From assembly GCA_009780955.1 (NCBI GenBank), contig WQZB01000036.1, positions 1-48,830 of the forward strand: a stretch of 48,830 nt of DNA. Direction: 5' to 3'. Both the position numbers and the translations under genes were made by a program. Positions 8,425 to 16,545 of this stretch are shown in pieces. The notes under the pieces are model-generated. The model was given only the letters and a program-made list of their open reading frames with translations, ran no database searches and had not been told where the DNA came from. Numbering within the stretch: position 1 is the stretch's first letter; each line of letters opens with the position of its first letter. Source of the DNA: Polyangiaceae bacterium (lineage in GTDB: Bacteria; Myxococcota_A; Polyangia; Polyangiales; Polyangiaceae).

Positions 8425-9681
8425 GTGCCACGACTCACACGACGCGTATTTCACAACCAAGCCTCTGTCCCAGTACCATTCAATGGAAGTTCGGAGTGGT
8501 CCTGCTTGTCGTCTTCATCCTCTTCCTTTGCTTTTGCCCTCGCCCATGCCGTGTTCGCGTTCGCACTATCGTGCACACGTCACGATCTTTCAACGCCTGC
8601 CCCAGAAAGCATCACCACCGCGGACTCAGGCGCAGCAAGTGCGCCCAACGCGACCAGCGCAACCGGCACAACCGACGCGTTGCCCTTGAACCGTGCAGCA
8701 CTGCCGTTACCAGCGAATGTGCGGTTTGTGGGGCGCGTGGACCGCTCGAACCCAAACGCTGTACGATTCGCGTGGTCGGGCACCGAAGTCGTCGGTCGGT
8801 TCCAAGGCACGAGCATTTCGGCGCGGATCCGCGACGATGGCACCAACTTCTTCGAAGTCCTCATCGACGGCGAGCCGAAATTCGTCCTGCAGACGCAACC
8901 GAACCGCGAGATCTATTCGCTAGCCGAAAGCCTGCCCGATGCCGTACACGAAATTGCACTCTACAAGCGAACCGAGGCACGCGTGGGCGAGGCAGTATTT
9001 CTTGGGTTCGAGGGCAGCGCGACCATGATGCCATCGTTGCCTCCATCCACGCGGCGCATCGAGTTCCTTGGCGACTCGATCACGACAGGGTACGGCAACG
9101 AAGGCCCGGGCGTTGATTGCACATTCAATCCGGCGCAACAGAACGAGTACATCACCTACGGCGCGATCACCGCACGCATGCTCGGCGCCGAGCACGTGAC
9201 TGTGGCCTGGTCAGGCAAAACCATCGGCGAGATGACCGAGTACTGGGAGCGCACGCTGCCAGCACGAGCCGAAAGCAGGTGGGATCACCAATCGTGGGTG
9301 CCCCAGCTCGTTGTGCTCAACGTTGGAACGAACGATTTTGCCATTCGCGATCCTGGCGAGCCGCGGTTCGTTCGCATGTATATTGCACTTTTTTCGCGTG
9401 TGCGTGAAGCTTACCCCAACGCCCTGGTCGTGTGCGCGCTCGGCCCCATGCTTTCCGATGCCTACCCGGCCGGGCGCCGCAATCGCACGCTCGCAAAGCG
9501 CTACATGCAAGCAACCATGGAAAAGCTAAAGGCAGCAGGGCAAACTCATTTTGAGTACCTTGATTTTCTCGAGCAACGAGAAAGCGACGGACTCGGCTGC
9601 GGTTACCACCCAGGGAGAACGACGCACGCCCTGATGGCCGAGCGGCTGGCCGCGTTCGTGAAGGAGCGACTCGGATGGTAA
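8425..9681 (+). CDS. SGNH/GDSL carbohydrate esterase, CE2-like lipoprotein
   Basis: The 418-residue protein has a long N-terminal signal ending FALSC (Cys50), implying export and lipid attachment. Residues ~95-200 form a beta-sandwich of the CE2 type and ~210-418 the SGNH hydrolase: GDSIT (Ser218), VGTND (300-304) and GYHPG (His395). The Asp normally two residues before the catalytic His is Gly393; known CE2 enzymes work with a Ser-His dyad, so the protein may still be active. The probable reaction is removal of acetyl groups from a polysaccharide. GTG at 8425 has GAGG upstream. Its stop overlaps the next gene by seven bases, so both are probably made together. Confidence 0.86.
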   Translation: MPRLTRRVFHNQASVPVPFNGSSEWSCLSSSSSSFAFALAHAVFAFALSCTRHDLSTPAPESITTADSGAASAPNATSATGTTDALPLNRAALPLPANVRFVGRVDRSNPNAVRFAWSGTEVVGRFQGTSISARIRDDGTNFFEVLIDGEPKFVLQTQPNREIYSLAESLPDAVHEIALYKRTEARVGEAVFLGFEGSATMMPSLPPSTRRIEFLGDSITTGYGNEGPGVDCTFNPAQQNEYITYGAITARMLGAEHVTVAWSGKTIGEMTEYWERTLPARAESRWDHQSWVPQLVVLNVGTNDFAIRDPGEPRFVRMYIALFSRVREAYPNALVVCALGPMLSDAYPAGRRNRTLAKRYMQATMEKLKAAGQTHFEYLDFLEQRESDGLGCGYHPGRTTHALMAERLAAFVKERLGW

Positions 9682-11186
9682 TCCGGATGAGTACGCGGGG
9701 TTGTTTTCGGGCACACTGGTTCGCCATCGCGACCGCAATGGCCATGGCAACGGCAATGGCTTCGTGCACGGCACAACCGAGCTCGCCCGCAGAGCTGCAC
9801 GACACCGCCGGCCCCCATCGCGCGTCACAAGCGCATGAGGAGCAGACGAATTCGATCATGACGAAGGAGGCGCAGGCGATCTCCCCGCGCGAAGAGCTCA
9901 CCCAGTACCTTCACGCGCACGTGCCATCAGGCGGCGTGGTGGTCGACGACTTCGAGGCGCTGCGCGTGATGCACACGATTGCGCCCGGCGACACGCATGC
10001 GTCGCTCGCAGCCGCCTACCTCGAGCTCACCAGCATTTATAACGTGCGTGATTTGCAGAAAGTTTTGAAGCAAACGATTCCGATTCTGCGCGCAGGCGAA
10101 AGCGTGCAAATTCCAAGTATTATCACGAAGGCTCCCAAGCAGAACCCGGAGGACGACCGCCTCGGGTGGCCGGAAGATCGCGCCTTGCACGCGCTTTTTC
10201 TCACCGGACCGTATGCGCAACTGAAATGGACGGCAACGCTCGACAAGATGGCACAAAGGGGCCTCAACGCCGTTGTTTTGGATGCAAAAGACTATATGGG
10301 CACGGTCAACTACCCAACCAACGCGAAGCTTGCCCTCGAAACAGGAGCCGCCAAAAAGCCATCGATTCCGAATCTGGCTCGCGCCATCCGCTTTGCACAC
10401 GACCGCGGGATTCGCGTCATTCTCCGCATTCCGTGCTTTCACGATCCCATTGCGGACAAGAAAGCGAAGGACGCTCGGCTGTCGATTCGCCACGCGTCCG
10501 GGACCGTTGCGCTGCACATCGACTGGATCGATCCAACGAACACCGAAGCGCAAGACTACGCGATCGATCTCGCGCGCGAAGGCATTGAAGCAGGAGCCGA
10601 CGAGATCAACCTTGATTACGTAAGATTCCCGGTTCACCTCGGCCAGAAAACCGCGCGCCTGCCCGACCCGAAAGACCGGTCGGCGATCATCGCCGATTTC
10701 GTGCGGCGCGTGCACGCGGTAACCAAGCCAGCAGGTGTCATGCTTTCACTCGACCTGTTTGGCGTAACGGCCACAGGCAGTCGCGACGACATCGAAAAGC
10801 TTGGCCAAGACATTGCCGTTGTCGGAAAAGAAGCCGAAGTCATCATGCCGATGGTGTACCCATCCCATTACAATAAAGGATACAATGGCTGGAGCATTCC
10901 CGGCGATCACCCTGAAATCGTAGGCATTGGTACGAAAGCCGCCGTCAAGCAACTGTCGCAAGCAAAGGCGACAACGATCGTAAGGTCGTGGCTGCAAGCG
11001 TTTCCGTGGCGCATGACGACGTACGGCGCGAGATATGTCGTGAGCGAGGCCAAAAGCGCCGAAGCGAATGGCAGCGTGGGCTGGGCGATGTGGAGCCCGG
11101 CATGCGAATACAGCGCGGTGTGGGCCGGCTTTCCACCAAAAGCAACGCCAGGCGCAAGAAACAAAACCAGCGCGGCAATTCAATGA
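9675..11186 (+). CDS. DUF4015-like putative glycoside hydrolase lipoprotein
   Basis: The 503-residue product has a lipobox TAMASC (Cys31), a Ser/His/Gln-rich spacer, a LysM-like stretch (~92-150: MHTIAPGDTHASLAAAYL ... GESVQIP) and a TIM-barrel domain (~165-490). Motifs LNAVVLDAKDYMGTVNYP, INLDYVRFP and MPMVYPSHYNKGYNGW are those of the DUF4015 putative glycosidase family. The start lies inside the upstream esterase gene and has AAGGAG eight bases before it, so translation is coupled. With the CE2-like esterase upstream it probably attacks an acetylated extracellular glycan. No glycosidase activity is proven for the family as far as I know. Confidence 0.82.
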   Translation: MVIRMSTRGCFRAHWFAIATAMAMATAMASCTAQPSSPAELHDTAGPHRASQAHEEQTNSIMTKEAQAISPREELTQYLHAHVPSGGVVVDDFEALRVMHTIAPGDTHASLAAAYLELTSIYNVRDLQKVLKQTIPILRAGESVQIPSIITKAPKQNPEDDRLGWPEDRALHALFLTGPYAQLKWTATLDKMAQRGLNAVVLDAKDYMGTVNYPTNAKLALETGAAKKPSIPNLARAIRFAHDRGIRVILRIPCFHDPIADKKAKDARLSIRHASGTVALHIDWIDPTNTEAQDYAIDLAREGIEAGADEINLDYVRFPVHLGQKTARLPDPKDRSAIIADFVRRVHAVTKPAGVMLSLDLFGVTATGSRDDIEKLGQDIAVVGKEAEVIMPMVYPSHYNKGYNGWSIPGDHPEIVGIGTKAAVKQLSQAKATTIVRSWLQAFPWRMTTYGARYVVSEAKSAEANGSVGWAMWSPACEYSAVWAGFPPKATPGARNKTSAAIQ

Positions 11187-11283
11187 GCACTCAAATCGAA
11201 AGCGGTCCACGGCGAATTTGCCAAAACAACTTAGAGCATGGCAACGTCGAACAGCGATCACCCGTAACGGAGCGAGGTCAATT

Positions 11284-11868
11284 TTGGTCAAGACAACGAA
11301 GGTCCTCTCGATTGCCACGGTTCTCGGCGCCGCGTTCGCCGCGTCTGCAGATGCGCGTGCACAAAGCGTCATTCGGAATCCCAACGATCACCCGAAATAC
11401 TCCGTCGAAGTCGAACCGCACGGCGTTCTCGGCTGGGCCGATCTTTACACAAGTTCCGGCTTTGGGCTCGGTGGCCGCTTTTCGATTCCCATCGTCGACC
11501 CTGGCTTTATCCCAACAATCAACAACAACGTTGCAATCAGCTTTGGCATCGATTGGGTTCATTACACCGGCTGCTATTACGCCGGCACCCACTGCGGCGC
11601 TGACTACTTCATGTTTCCCGTTGCGCTGCAGTGGAATTTCTGGCTCACAAAGCAGTGGAGCGTTTTCGGCGAACCAGGCCTTTTCATTTACCACGGCTTT
11701 TACAACAACGATTTCTGCAACGGACTCGTTGGCTGCTCGAATCCAACGGTTACAAGCATTGATCCGGCCTTTTTCGTAGGCGCTCGCTACCACTTCAACA
11801 ACAGAACCGCACTCACCATGCGCGTGGGTTATCCATATCTATCCATCGGCGTATCATTTTTTCCTTAG
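11284..11868 (+). CDS. Small outer-membrane beta-barrel-like protein
   Basis: The 194-residue protein has a signal peptide (VKTTKVLSIATVLGAAFAAS) followed by alternating aromatic/hydrophobic beta-strands separated by Gly/Asn turns, ending YLSIGVSFFP, which resembles a barrel C-terminus with an aromatic near the end. Four Cys (YTGCYYAGTHCG and FCNGLVGC) probably form disulphides in exposed loops. No ATG suits the signal peptide; TTG at 11284 has GAGG about seven bases upstream and is the best start. The same strand and 97-base gap place it in a possible unit with the preceding esterase/glycosidase pair. Function unknown. Confidence 0.68.
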   Translation: MVKTTKVLSIATVLGAAFAASADARAQSVIRNPNDHPKYSVEVEPHGVLGWADLYTSSGFGLGGRFSIPIVDPGFIPTINNNVAISFGIDWVHYTGCYYAGTHCGADYFMFPVALQWNFWLTKQWSVFGEPGLFIYHGFYNNDFCNGLVGCSNPTVTSIDPAFFVGARYHFNNRTALTMRVGYPYLSIGVSFFP

Positions 11869-11981
11869 ACCGCGACTTCGCGGAGGGGTGAATTGCCGCA
11901 GGCCCGAACGAAAAGATCGCGTCAAATTAAAAACAATAGGCCTGTAAATTTCTATTCGAACGCGTTGCTACAGTACCGCCA

Positions 11982-13466
11982 ATGCGCTCGATTCATGGTC
12001 ACCTGCTCTTCGTCGCGTCGGCGCTCTGCGCTGTCTCCATCGCCGTTGCGTGCAGCAAAGAACCTTCGATCGAATTACCGAAAACCCTGCCCAGTGGAGG
12101 AAATGTCGTTGAAAACGATGCCTCGGTGGTAGGCGGCACCAACCTTGCGTCGGGCGATACCGACGCCGCCGCGCCTGCTGGGTGTACAGAGAACCTCGTT
12201 GCCAATGCGGCCTCGGGCACTTTCGTGGCCAACTCGGGCACAACGAGCGAAGCATGCGGAGACGAAAGCGAGCCGTGCAAAACGATTTCGCTTGGTATTG
12301 CGCGGGCGCTCGCAGCATCGAAAGCAAATGTGTATGTTGCACGCGGGACATACACCGAACACGTGGTGCTCGAGGCCGGCATCCACGTCGTGGGCGGGTG
12401 GAACGCAACCACGAACGGATTTGCTCGTGTGTGTGATGCAACCATCACCACTCTGCGCGCAAGCACGGCGGACAACGTGACGGTCGAAGCGCACGATCTC
12501 ATAAGTGAAGCAACCGTTGCGATGTTGAGCATCGAAAGCAAAGCGCAGGCGGATGTGGACGCCGGCGAGTCGCTTTATGGGATCATGGTTACGGGTAGCA
12601 CCACGACGCTCACCCTCGAAGACGTCGTCGTCCGAGTCGCTGGCGGCGGTTCGGGCACCGACGGCGCGGCGGGGAGTGCTGGCGCGGATGCAGTCGGCGT
12701 GGGGTGCACGCCGGTGGGCACCAGCGCCAACGGCTCGGCGGGCACGCCGGGCACTGGCGCGGGGGCGTCCGTATTCTCGGCTACGGGCATCGAAACGAAC
12801 CTTGGCGGTGCAGGTGGCAGCGGCAGCACGGGCGAAAACGGCACGGGCGCAGGGGCTGGCACCTGCATCACGTGCGGAACCTGCAACACCACGTGCGAAA
12901 CCTGCGAAGCGAATGACACGGACGACACAACCGACACGACCGACACGTGCAATCCGTTGAGCGCCTTCATCCCTGATCCCACGCCCACCTGCGGAAGCAA
13001 TGGCACGAGCGGCTGCGGGGGCCAGGCAGGCACCGGTGGCAGCGGCGCCACGAGCGGAGGAAGCAGCATTGGCGTTTACGCGTGGAATGCAAGCGTGCAG
13101 ATTGCACACAGTGTGGTGCAAGCTGGTAACGGCGGCGCAGGCGGCAACGGCGGCGCGGGCGGCAACGGCGGCGCAGGCACCCAAGGCGCGGCAGGAACAA
13201 GCCCTTCGTGCGCGACGTCGTGCAATGACACGTGCATCCCGGTGCTCGCCAGCGCGCCGGGTGGCAGCGCGGGTGGTGCGGGCGGCAACGGTGGTGCGGG
13301 TGGCGCGGGCGGCGGCGGTGCAGGCGGCTCGTCGATTGCGATTTATCAAGGGGGCACGGGCGTTGTCGTCCCGACGAGCACCGTGCTCGTGCACGGTAAT
13401 GCGGGCACGGGCGGAACAGGCGGAGAGAGTGGAACCGCCGGCATCGCAGCCGACCGCATTCCATGA
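11982..13466 (+). CDS. Gly-rich (PGRS-like) beta-helix lipoprotein
   Basis: The 494-residue lipoprotein starts with a signal ending SIAVAC (Cys24). Residues ~70-200 have the layout of DUF1565-like pectin-lyase beta-helices: CKTISLGIARALAAS, VYVARGTYTEHVVL and IHVVGGWNATT. The rest is Gly/Ala/Asn/Ser-rich, with GGNGGAGG-type runs near residues 380-400 and 425-445, broken by Cys-rich patches (CITCGTCNTTCETCE and further Cys-x3-Cys). Such proteins are frequent in Polyangia-type myxobacteria and presumably sit on the cell surface. The ATG at 11982 starts the signal peptide directly; no strong ribosome site is seen. Ligand and role are unknown. Confidence 0.78.
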   Translation: MRSIHGHLLFVASALCAVSIAVACSKEPSIELPKTLPSGGNVVENDASVVGGTNLASGDTDAAAPAGCTENLVANAASGTFVANSGTTSEACGDESEPCKTISLGIARALAASKANVYVARGTYTEHVVLEAGIHVVGGWNATTNGFARVCDATITTLRASTADNVTVEAHDLISEATVAMLSIESKAQADVDAGESLYGIMVTGSTTTLTLEDVVVRVAGGGSGTDGAAGSAGADAVGVGCTPVGTSANGSAGTPGTGAGASVFSATGIETNLGGAGGSGSTGENGTGAGAGTCITCGTCNTTCETCEANDTDDTTDTTDTCNPLSAFIPDPTPTCGSNGTSGCGGQAGTGGSGATSGGSSIGVYAWNASVQIAHSVVQAGNGGAGGNGGAGGNGGAGTQGAAGTSPSCATSCNDTCIPVLASAPGGSAGGAGGNGGAGGAGGGGAGGSSIAIYQGGTGVVVPTSTVLVHGNAGTGGTGGESGTAGIAADRIP

Positions 13467-13526
13467 GGGGCACCCACAAGGGGTGCCCCTACATCCAAAC
13501 AAACGCACATTCGTAGGGGCAGCCGC
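13467..13526. repeat. GTAGGGGC-family palindromic repeat, locus 1
   Basis: A perfect 9-bp inverted repeat (13467-13475/13481-13489, loop of five) begins on the base after the lipoprotein stop codon and ends in CCCCTAC. A second, inverted GTAGGGGC lies at 13513-13520, preceded by a spacer whose reverse complement (TACGAATGTGCGTTT) recurs near 32721 and 35472. It sits between convergent genes and may also act as a bidirectional terminator, although there is no T-run. Confidence 0.85.
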
Positions 13527-13544
13527 TTCTCATATCGAAAGCGG

Positions 13545-14273
13545 TCAGCGGTGTTTGGCGTAGATGGCGTCGCGCCACATCAAAAGATCTTCGAAGCTTT
13601 CTGCAACTCGTTCGTTCGTCCATATCGCACGTGTTGCAGGACCAATCGGCGCGCGATCGGTAGGGCGCACGGAAGCAAGCGCACTGGCGATGGCGATGTC
13701 GGCAAACGAAAACGAACCAAGCAGATATACTTTGCCGGTAAGAGCTTTGCGGACATCTTCGAGCGCGGGAATGAGCTCTCGATCGATTTGCCCCTGCACA
13801 TCGGGAGGCACCGCGTGCTTCACGCGCAAAAAGAACGCGACAGCCATGGCGGTTGGCGCAAGCAGCGTGCGAATCGGCCCGGGCAAGAGCGACGGCAATG
13901 CTTCACGCTGCGCGGCGCGATTTTTCAACAGATGCGACAACACCCATGCGCGCCCAGCGCAAAGCATGCGATCTGCAAGCGTTATGTAGCGGTCTATGCT
14001 GCCGTTGTCATTCCGAACAAAAAGAGGCGTTCCGCTACCCATGCGATCGGCGTAGCGTGCGATCTCGACACTTGACCGCAGGATTTGTTTTCCGTCGATG
14101 AGAAGCGGAACGGTCACGTTCTTTTTAGTAAGCGTTCCTGCTTTTTTGCGGAGTAATACCTCGCCGAGCAGCGGTATGTGCTCGTGATAGCGGTAGGCAA
14201 GGCTGTGATGGTCGAGTGCCCAGAGGGCTCGCTCGGTCCATGGAGATTGGAGAAACCCGTAGAGCGTTCGCAT
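13545..14273 (-). CDS. Glutathione S-transferase family protein
   Basis: The 242-residue protein has a thioredoxin-fold N-terminus (LYGFLQSPWTERALWALDHH) with the glutathione-contact segment VPLLIDGKQILRSSVEIARYAD, and an all-helical C-terminal domain including FSFADIAIASAL, the usual GST helix motif. It would conjugate or reduce small electrophiles in the cytoplasm; substrate unknown. It is complete, unlike the GST stump at 17805. Its ATG is only 23 bases from the divergent yceI start, so the two promoters must overlap each other or the coding sequence. Confidence 0.85.
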   Translation of the reverse strand: MRTLYGFLQSPWTERALWALDHHSLAYRYHEHIPLLGEVLLRKKAGTLTKKNVTVPLLIDGKQILRSSVEIARYADRMGSGTPLFVRNDNGSIDRYITLADRMLCAGRAWVLSHLLKNRAAQREALPSLLPGPIRTLLAPTAMAVAFFLRVKHAVPPDVQGQIDRELIPALEDVRKALTGKVYLLGSFSFADIAIASALASVRPTDRAPIGPATRAIWTNERVAESFEDLLMWRDAIYAKHR

Positions 14274-14279
14274 GACATT

Positions 14280-14297
14280 GCCGTATACTCGACGCCG
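14280..14297 (+). promoter_or_regulatory. Possible -10 element giving a leaderless yceI transcript
   Basis: TATACT at 14284-14289 lies seven bases before the GTG start of the YceI-like gene. At normal spacing, transcription would begin at or next to the start codon. No ribosome site is visible. No good -35 is present, so this is a tentative reading. Confidence 0.3.
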
Positions 14298-14860
14298 TGA
14301 ATGAATTCGTTCTTATCCCAACGAAAAGCCAAATCCGTCTCAACACCTTTGCCGAAGGCCTATTGTCCAAGTTTGCGCACGATCTCGAGCTGCGGTGCAT
14401 AGGGCTTTCGGGAACGGCAACGCGCGAGCAAGGCGAACAAGCATCGCCAGGCGTTGCAGGAACAGCAACGATTAGCGTTCCCCTTAGTGGCATCGAAGTC
14501 ACGGGCACGGTGCACGGCACCCGCATCAATTTCGAAGGGCTGTCGGCGAAGGACCGCCGCGATTGCCTCGAAAAAATGCGCCACGACGTTTTTCACACAG
14601 ACGAAAGTGGCGTTATTCGCATTGAAGTCACGCTTCGCGACGGCAACGCGCAAGTTCGCATCGTGCCGCCCAAGGGAAAAACGGTCGAACTGAGCACCCA
14701 AGTGAATGTGCACGAAGAGTCGGGCACCGTCATTGGCAAAGGAACGCTCGAACTGTCGCTCATGGCCATTGGCTCTGACGTGGTCAAAGGCCCAATGAAC
14801 TCGTTCCGTGTGAAAGATCGAGTTGTGCTGCATTTCGATGTTGCCTTCGCACCGAAGTAG
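14297..14860 (+). CDS. YceI-like family protein
   Basis: The 187-residue protein matches the YceI lipocalin-like fold: SQIRLNTFAEGLLSKFAHDLE at the N-terminus (family pattern: S-x-[IV]-x2-x-K/F-x2-G), central RRDCLEKMRHDVFHTD, and a closing beta-strand FRVKDRVVLHFDV. Family members bind polyisoprenoid or amphiphilic lipids; many are periplasmic, but I see no signal peptide here, so this one may be cytoplasmic. GTG is the start. The stop codon abuts the convergent kinase stop with no intervening base. Confidence 0.82.
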   Translation: MNEFVLIPTKSQIRLNTFAEGLLSKFAHDLELRCIGLSGTATREQGEQASPGVAGTATISVPLSGIEVTGTVHGTRINFEGLSAKDRRDCLEKMRHDVFHTDESGVIRIEVTLRDGNAQVRIVPPKGKTVELSTQVNVHEESGTVIGKGTLELSLMAIGSDVVKGPMNSFRVKDRVVLHFDVAFAPK

Positions 14861-16330
14861 CTAGGGCGCGGGCGGTGCCGGTAGTGGTTCCGGCGGGGGA
14901 TCAGGAAACACGGGCAACGGCTCGTCCATCGCGTTCGGCGCATTCGAAACGGTCGGTGCGCCGGCATCGGTAGGCTTTGATGGCGGATGCTTCGAGCCCG
15001 TTCGCTTGCCGCTTTTGGCCGTGCGAGGTGCGGGCGCAGATTTCGTTTCGGACGACGTTGCTGCTGGCGGCTTCGACACTTTGGTGGGTGCCGCATGCGC
15101 ACCTGGCTTTGACGCATCCACTGGCGCAGAGGCAACCACGGGCGGCGTAGCAACCGGGGCTGCGATCGGAACTTGGCTCGGTTCCATCGGCGGCGACGGC
15201 GAACGCGCCATGCTGTTCGCGCTCGCCGCGCTCGCGGTGGCCGTGGAACTACTTGCATCTTGCATATTTTCGGTCAGCGCAGCAGATACCGATGCCCCGC
15301 GGTGCTGCACGAGCGTGCCGGCCGCAATGACAACGGCAAGCACCGTCGCCGAAATCGCCAGCACCGCCAAAGGCGAACGCCGCGGCATGGGCTCGACCTG
15401 CGAAAGCAATCCCTGCGCACGCGTTTCGGCAGGCAACGGCGCAGGCAAATCCGTGCTCGAATATGTGCATAGGCCACGCAGCTCGGCGCGCATCTCACGT
15501 GCGTTGCTGAAGCGGTCCTCGCGTCGCTTGCGCATGGCTTTCAGGCAAATCGCCTCGAGCCGCTCGTCGATCGAAGGGTTGATCGCGCGCGGCCGCGTGG
15601 GCTCGTCGGTCACATGCATGAGCGCCGTGGCCACCGCCGTGGTTGCATCGAACGGCACCGCCCCTGTCATCATCTGGAAGAGCAAAACGCCCATTGAATA
15701 CAGATCGCTTCGCGCGTCGAGGCTTTCGCCGCGCGCTTGCTCTGGCGACATGTACGCTGGCGTTCCAACGATGAGCCCTTCCCCTGTTACACGCGAGCCG
15801 CTTCCCTGCTGCTCGAGCAACTTGGCCACACCGAAATCGCACACTTTGACGATGTCGTGACGGCACCCTTCGTCGTCTTCGCCTTCGAGCAGCATGATGT
15901 TTTCGGGCTTTAAATCCCTATGCACCACGTTCATTTCGTGGGCCACGGCGAGAGCCGCGAGAATCTGCGAAGCAATGTCGATGATGCGCGGCGCGGGCAT
16001 GGGCCCGACCTCGTCGAGCACGTCGGCGAGCGTGCGGCCGTCGAGGTACTCGGTGGCCATGAACAAAAGACCGTCGTCTTGTTCGCCGAAGTCGATGACA
16101 CGCATCGAGCTTGGGTGGTCGATGCGCGACGCAGCCTGCGCCTCGCGCAGAAACCGCGCCGCAAACGACGGATCGGAAGTAAGCGGGCGATGCAGAACCT
16201 TCACCGCAACGGTGGTGCCGAGCGCGATTTGGCGCGCGCGGAACACGGCCCCCATCGCCCCTTCGCCGACAAGAGCTTCAATCTCGAAGCGTCCGGCGAT
16301 CTTCCGCCCGATGAGTGACATACTATCCAT
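14861..16330 (-). CDS. Membrane-anchored Ser/Thr protein kinase (Hanks type)
   Basis: The 489-residue protein has an N-terminal kinase domain (~13-285): glycine loop GEGAMGAVF (22-30), Lys44 in VAVKV, HRDLKPEN (Asp139), DFG (165-167) and GTPAYMSPEQ in the activation segment. All catalytic residues are present. A single membrane helix follows (~319-341) and then ~145 residues rich in Pro, Ala, Ser and Lys, predicted to be outside the membrane and disordered, with no recognisable PASTA or other sensor. This architecture is common in myxobacterial signalling kinases. The PP2C phosphatase at 31896 is a possible antagonist, but not linked. A MITE-like element lies immediately upstream and may affect the promoter. 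Confidence 0.93.
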   Translation of the reverse strand: MDSMSLIGRKIAGRFEIEALVGEGAMGAVFRARQIALGTTVAVKVLHRPLTSDPSFAARFLREAQAASRIDHPSSMRVIDFGEQDDGLLFMATEYLDGRTLADVLDEVGPMPAPRIIDIASQILAALAVAHEMNVVHRDLKPENIMLLEGEDDEGCRHDIVKVCDFGVAKLLEQQGSGSRVTGEGLIVGTPAYMSPEQARGESLDARSDLYSMGVLLFQMMTGAVPFDATTAVATALMHVTDEPTRPRAINPSIDERLEAICLKAMRKRREDRFSNAREMRAELRGLCTYSSTDLPAPLPAETRAQGLLSQVEPMPRRSPLAVLAISATVLAVVIAAGTLVQHRGASVSAALTENMQDASSSTATASAASANSMARSPSPPMEPSQVPIAAPVATPPVVASAPVDASKPGAHAAPTKVSKPPAATSSETKSAPAPRTAKSGKRTGSKHPPSKPTDAGAPTVSNAPNAMDEPLPVFPDPPPEPLPAPPAP

Positions 16331-16379
16331 GATATCGACCCTACCGAATGAGACGCCACCGGGTCCATTTCTTGCGCCC

Positions 16380-16545
16380 CCAGCAGGCTGCTGAAGAAGC
16401 CTTCAGCAGCCTGCTGGTCACGTTTCATCTCGGGGAGGCACGCGCCTCCCCGCCCAAAAAAACGCGGTTTTTTGGGGTCCCCACCCCACGCGAGCGCTCC
16501 GCTTGATTTGGTCTGCTTCAAAACTTCGTTTTTCAGCAGCCTGCT
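16380..16545. mobile_element. MITE-like element, ~166 bp, with 14-bp terminal inverted repeats
   Basis: The ends AGCAGGCTGCTGAA (16382-16395) and its reverse complement (16532-16545) are identical. The left end forms a perfect 17-bp hairpin (16380-16396/16401-16417). Inside are a second stem (16431-16439/16444-16452) and a third, A/T-rich stem around 16455-16477. No coding capacity is seen. The right end runs into the thiolase gene: the TAG stop (16544-16546 on this strand as cta) uses the last two bases of the element. No target duplication is obvious, so movement is inferred from structure only. Confidence 0.6.

Noticed and set aside
13130..13330. Repeated GGC/GGT-rich DNA as a possible non-coding repeat
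   Set aside because: It is in frame within the Gly-rich lipoprotein gene and encodes GGNGGAGG-type repeats.
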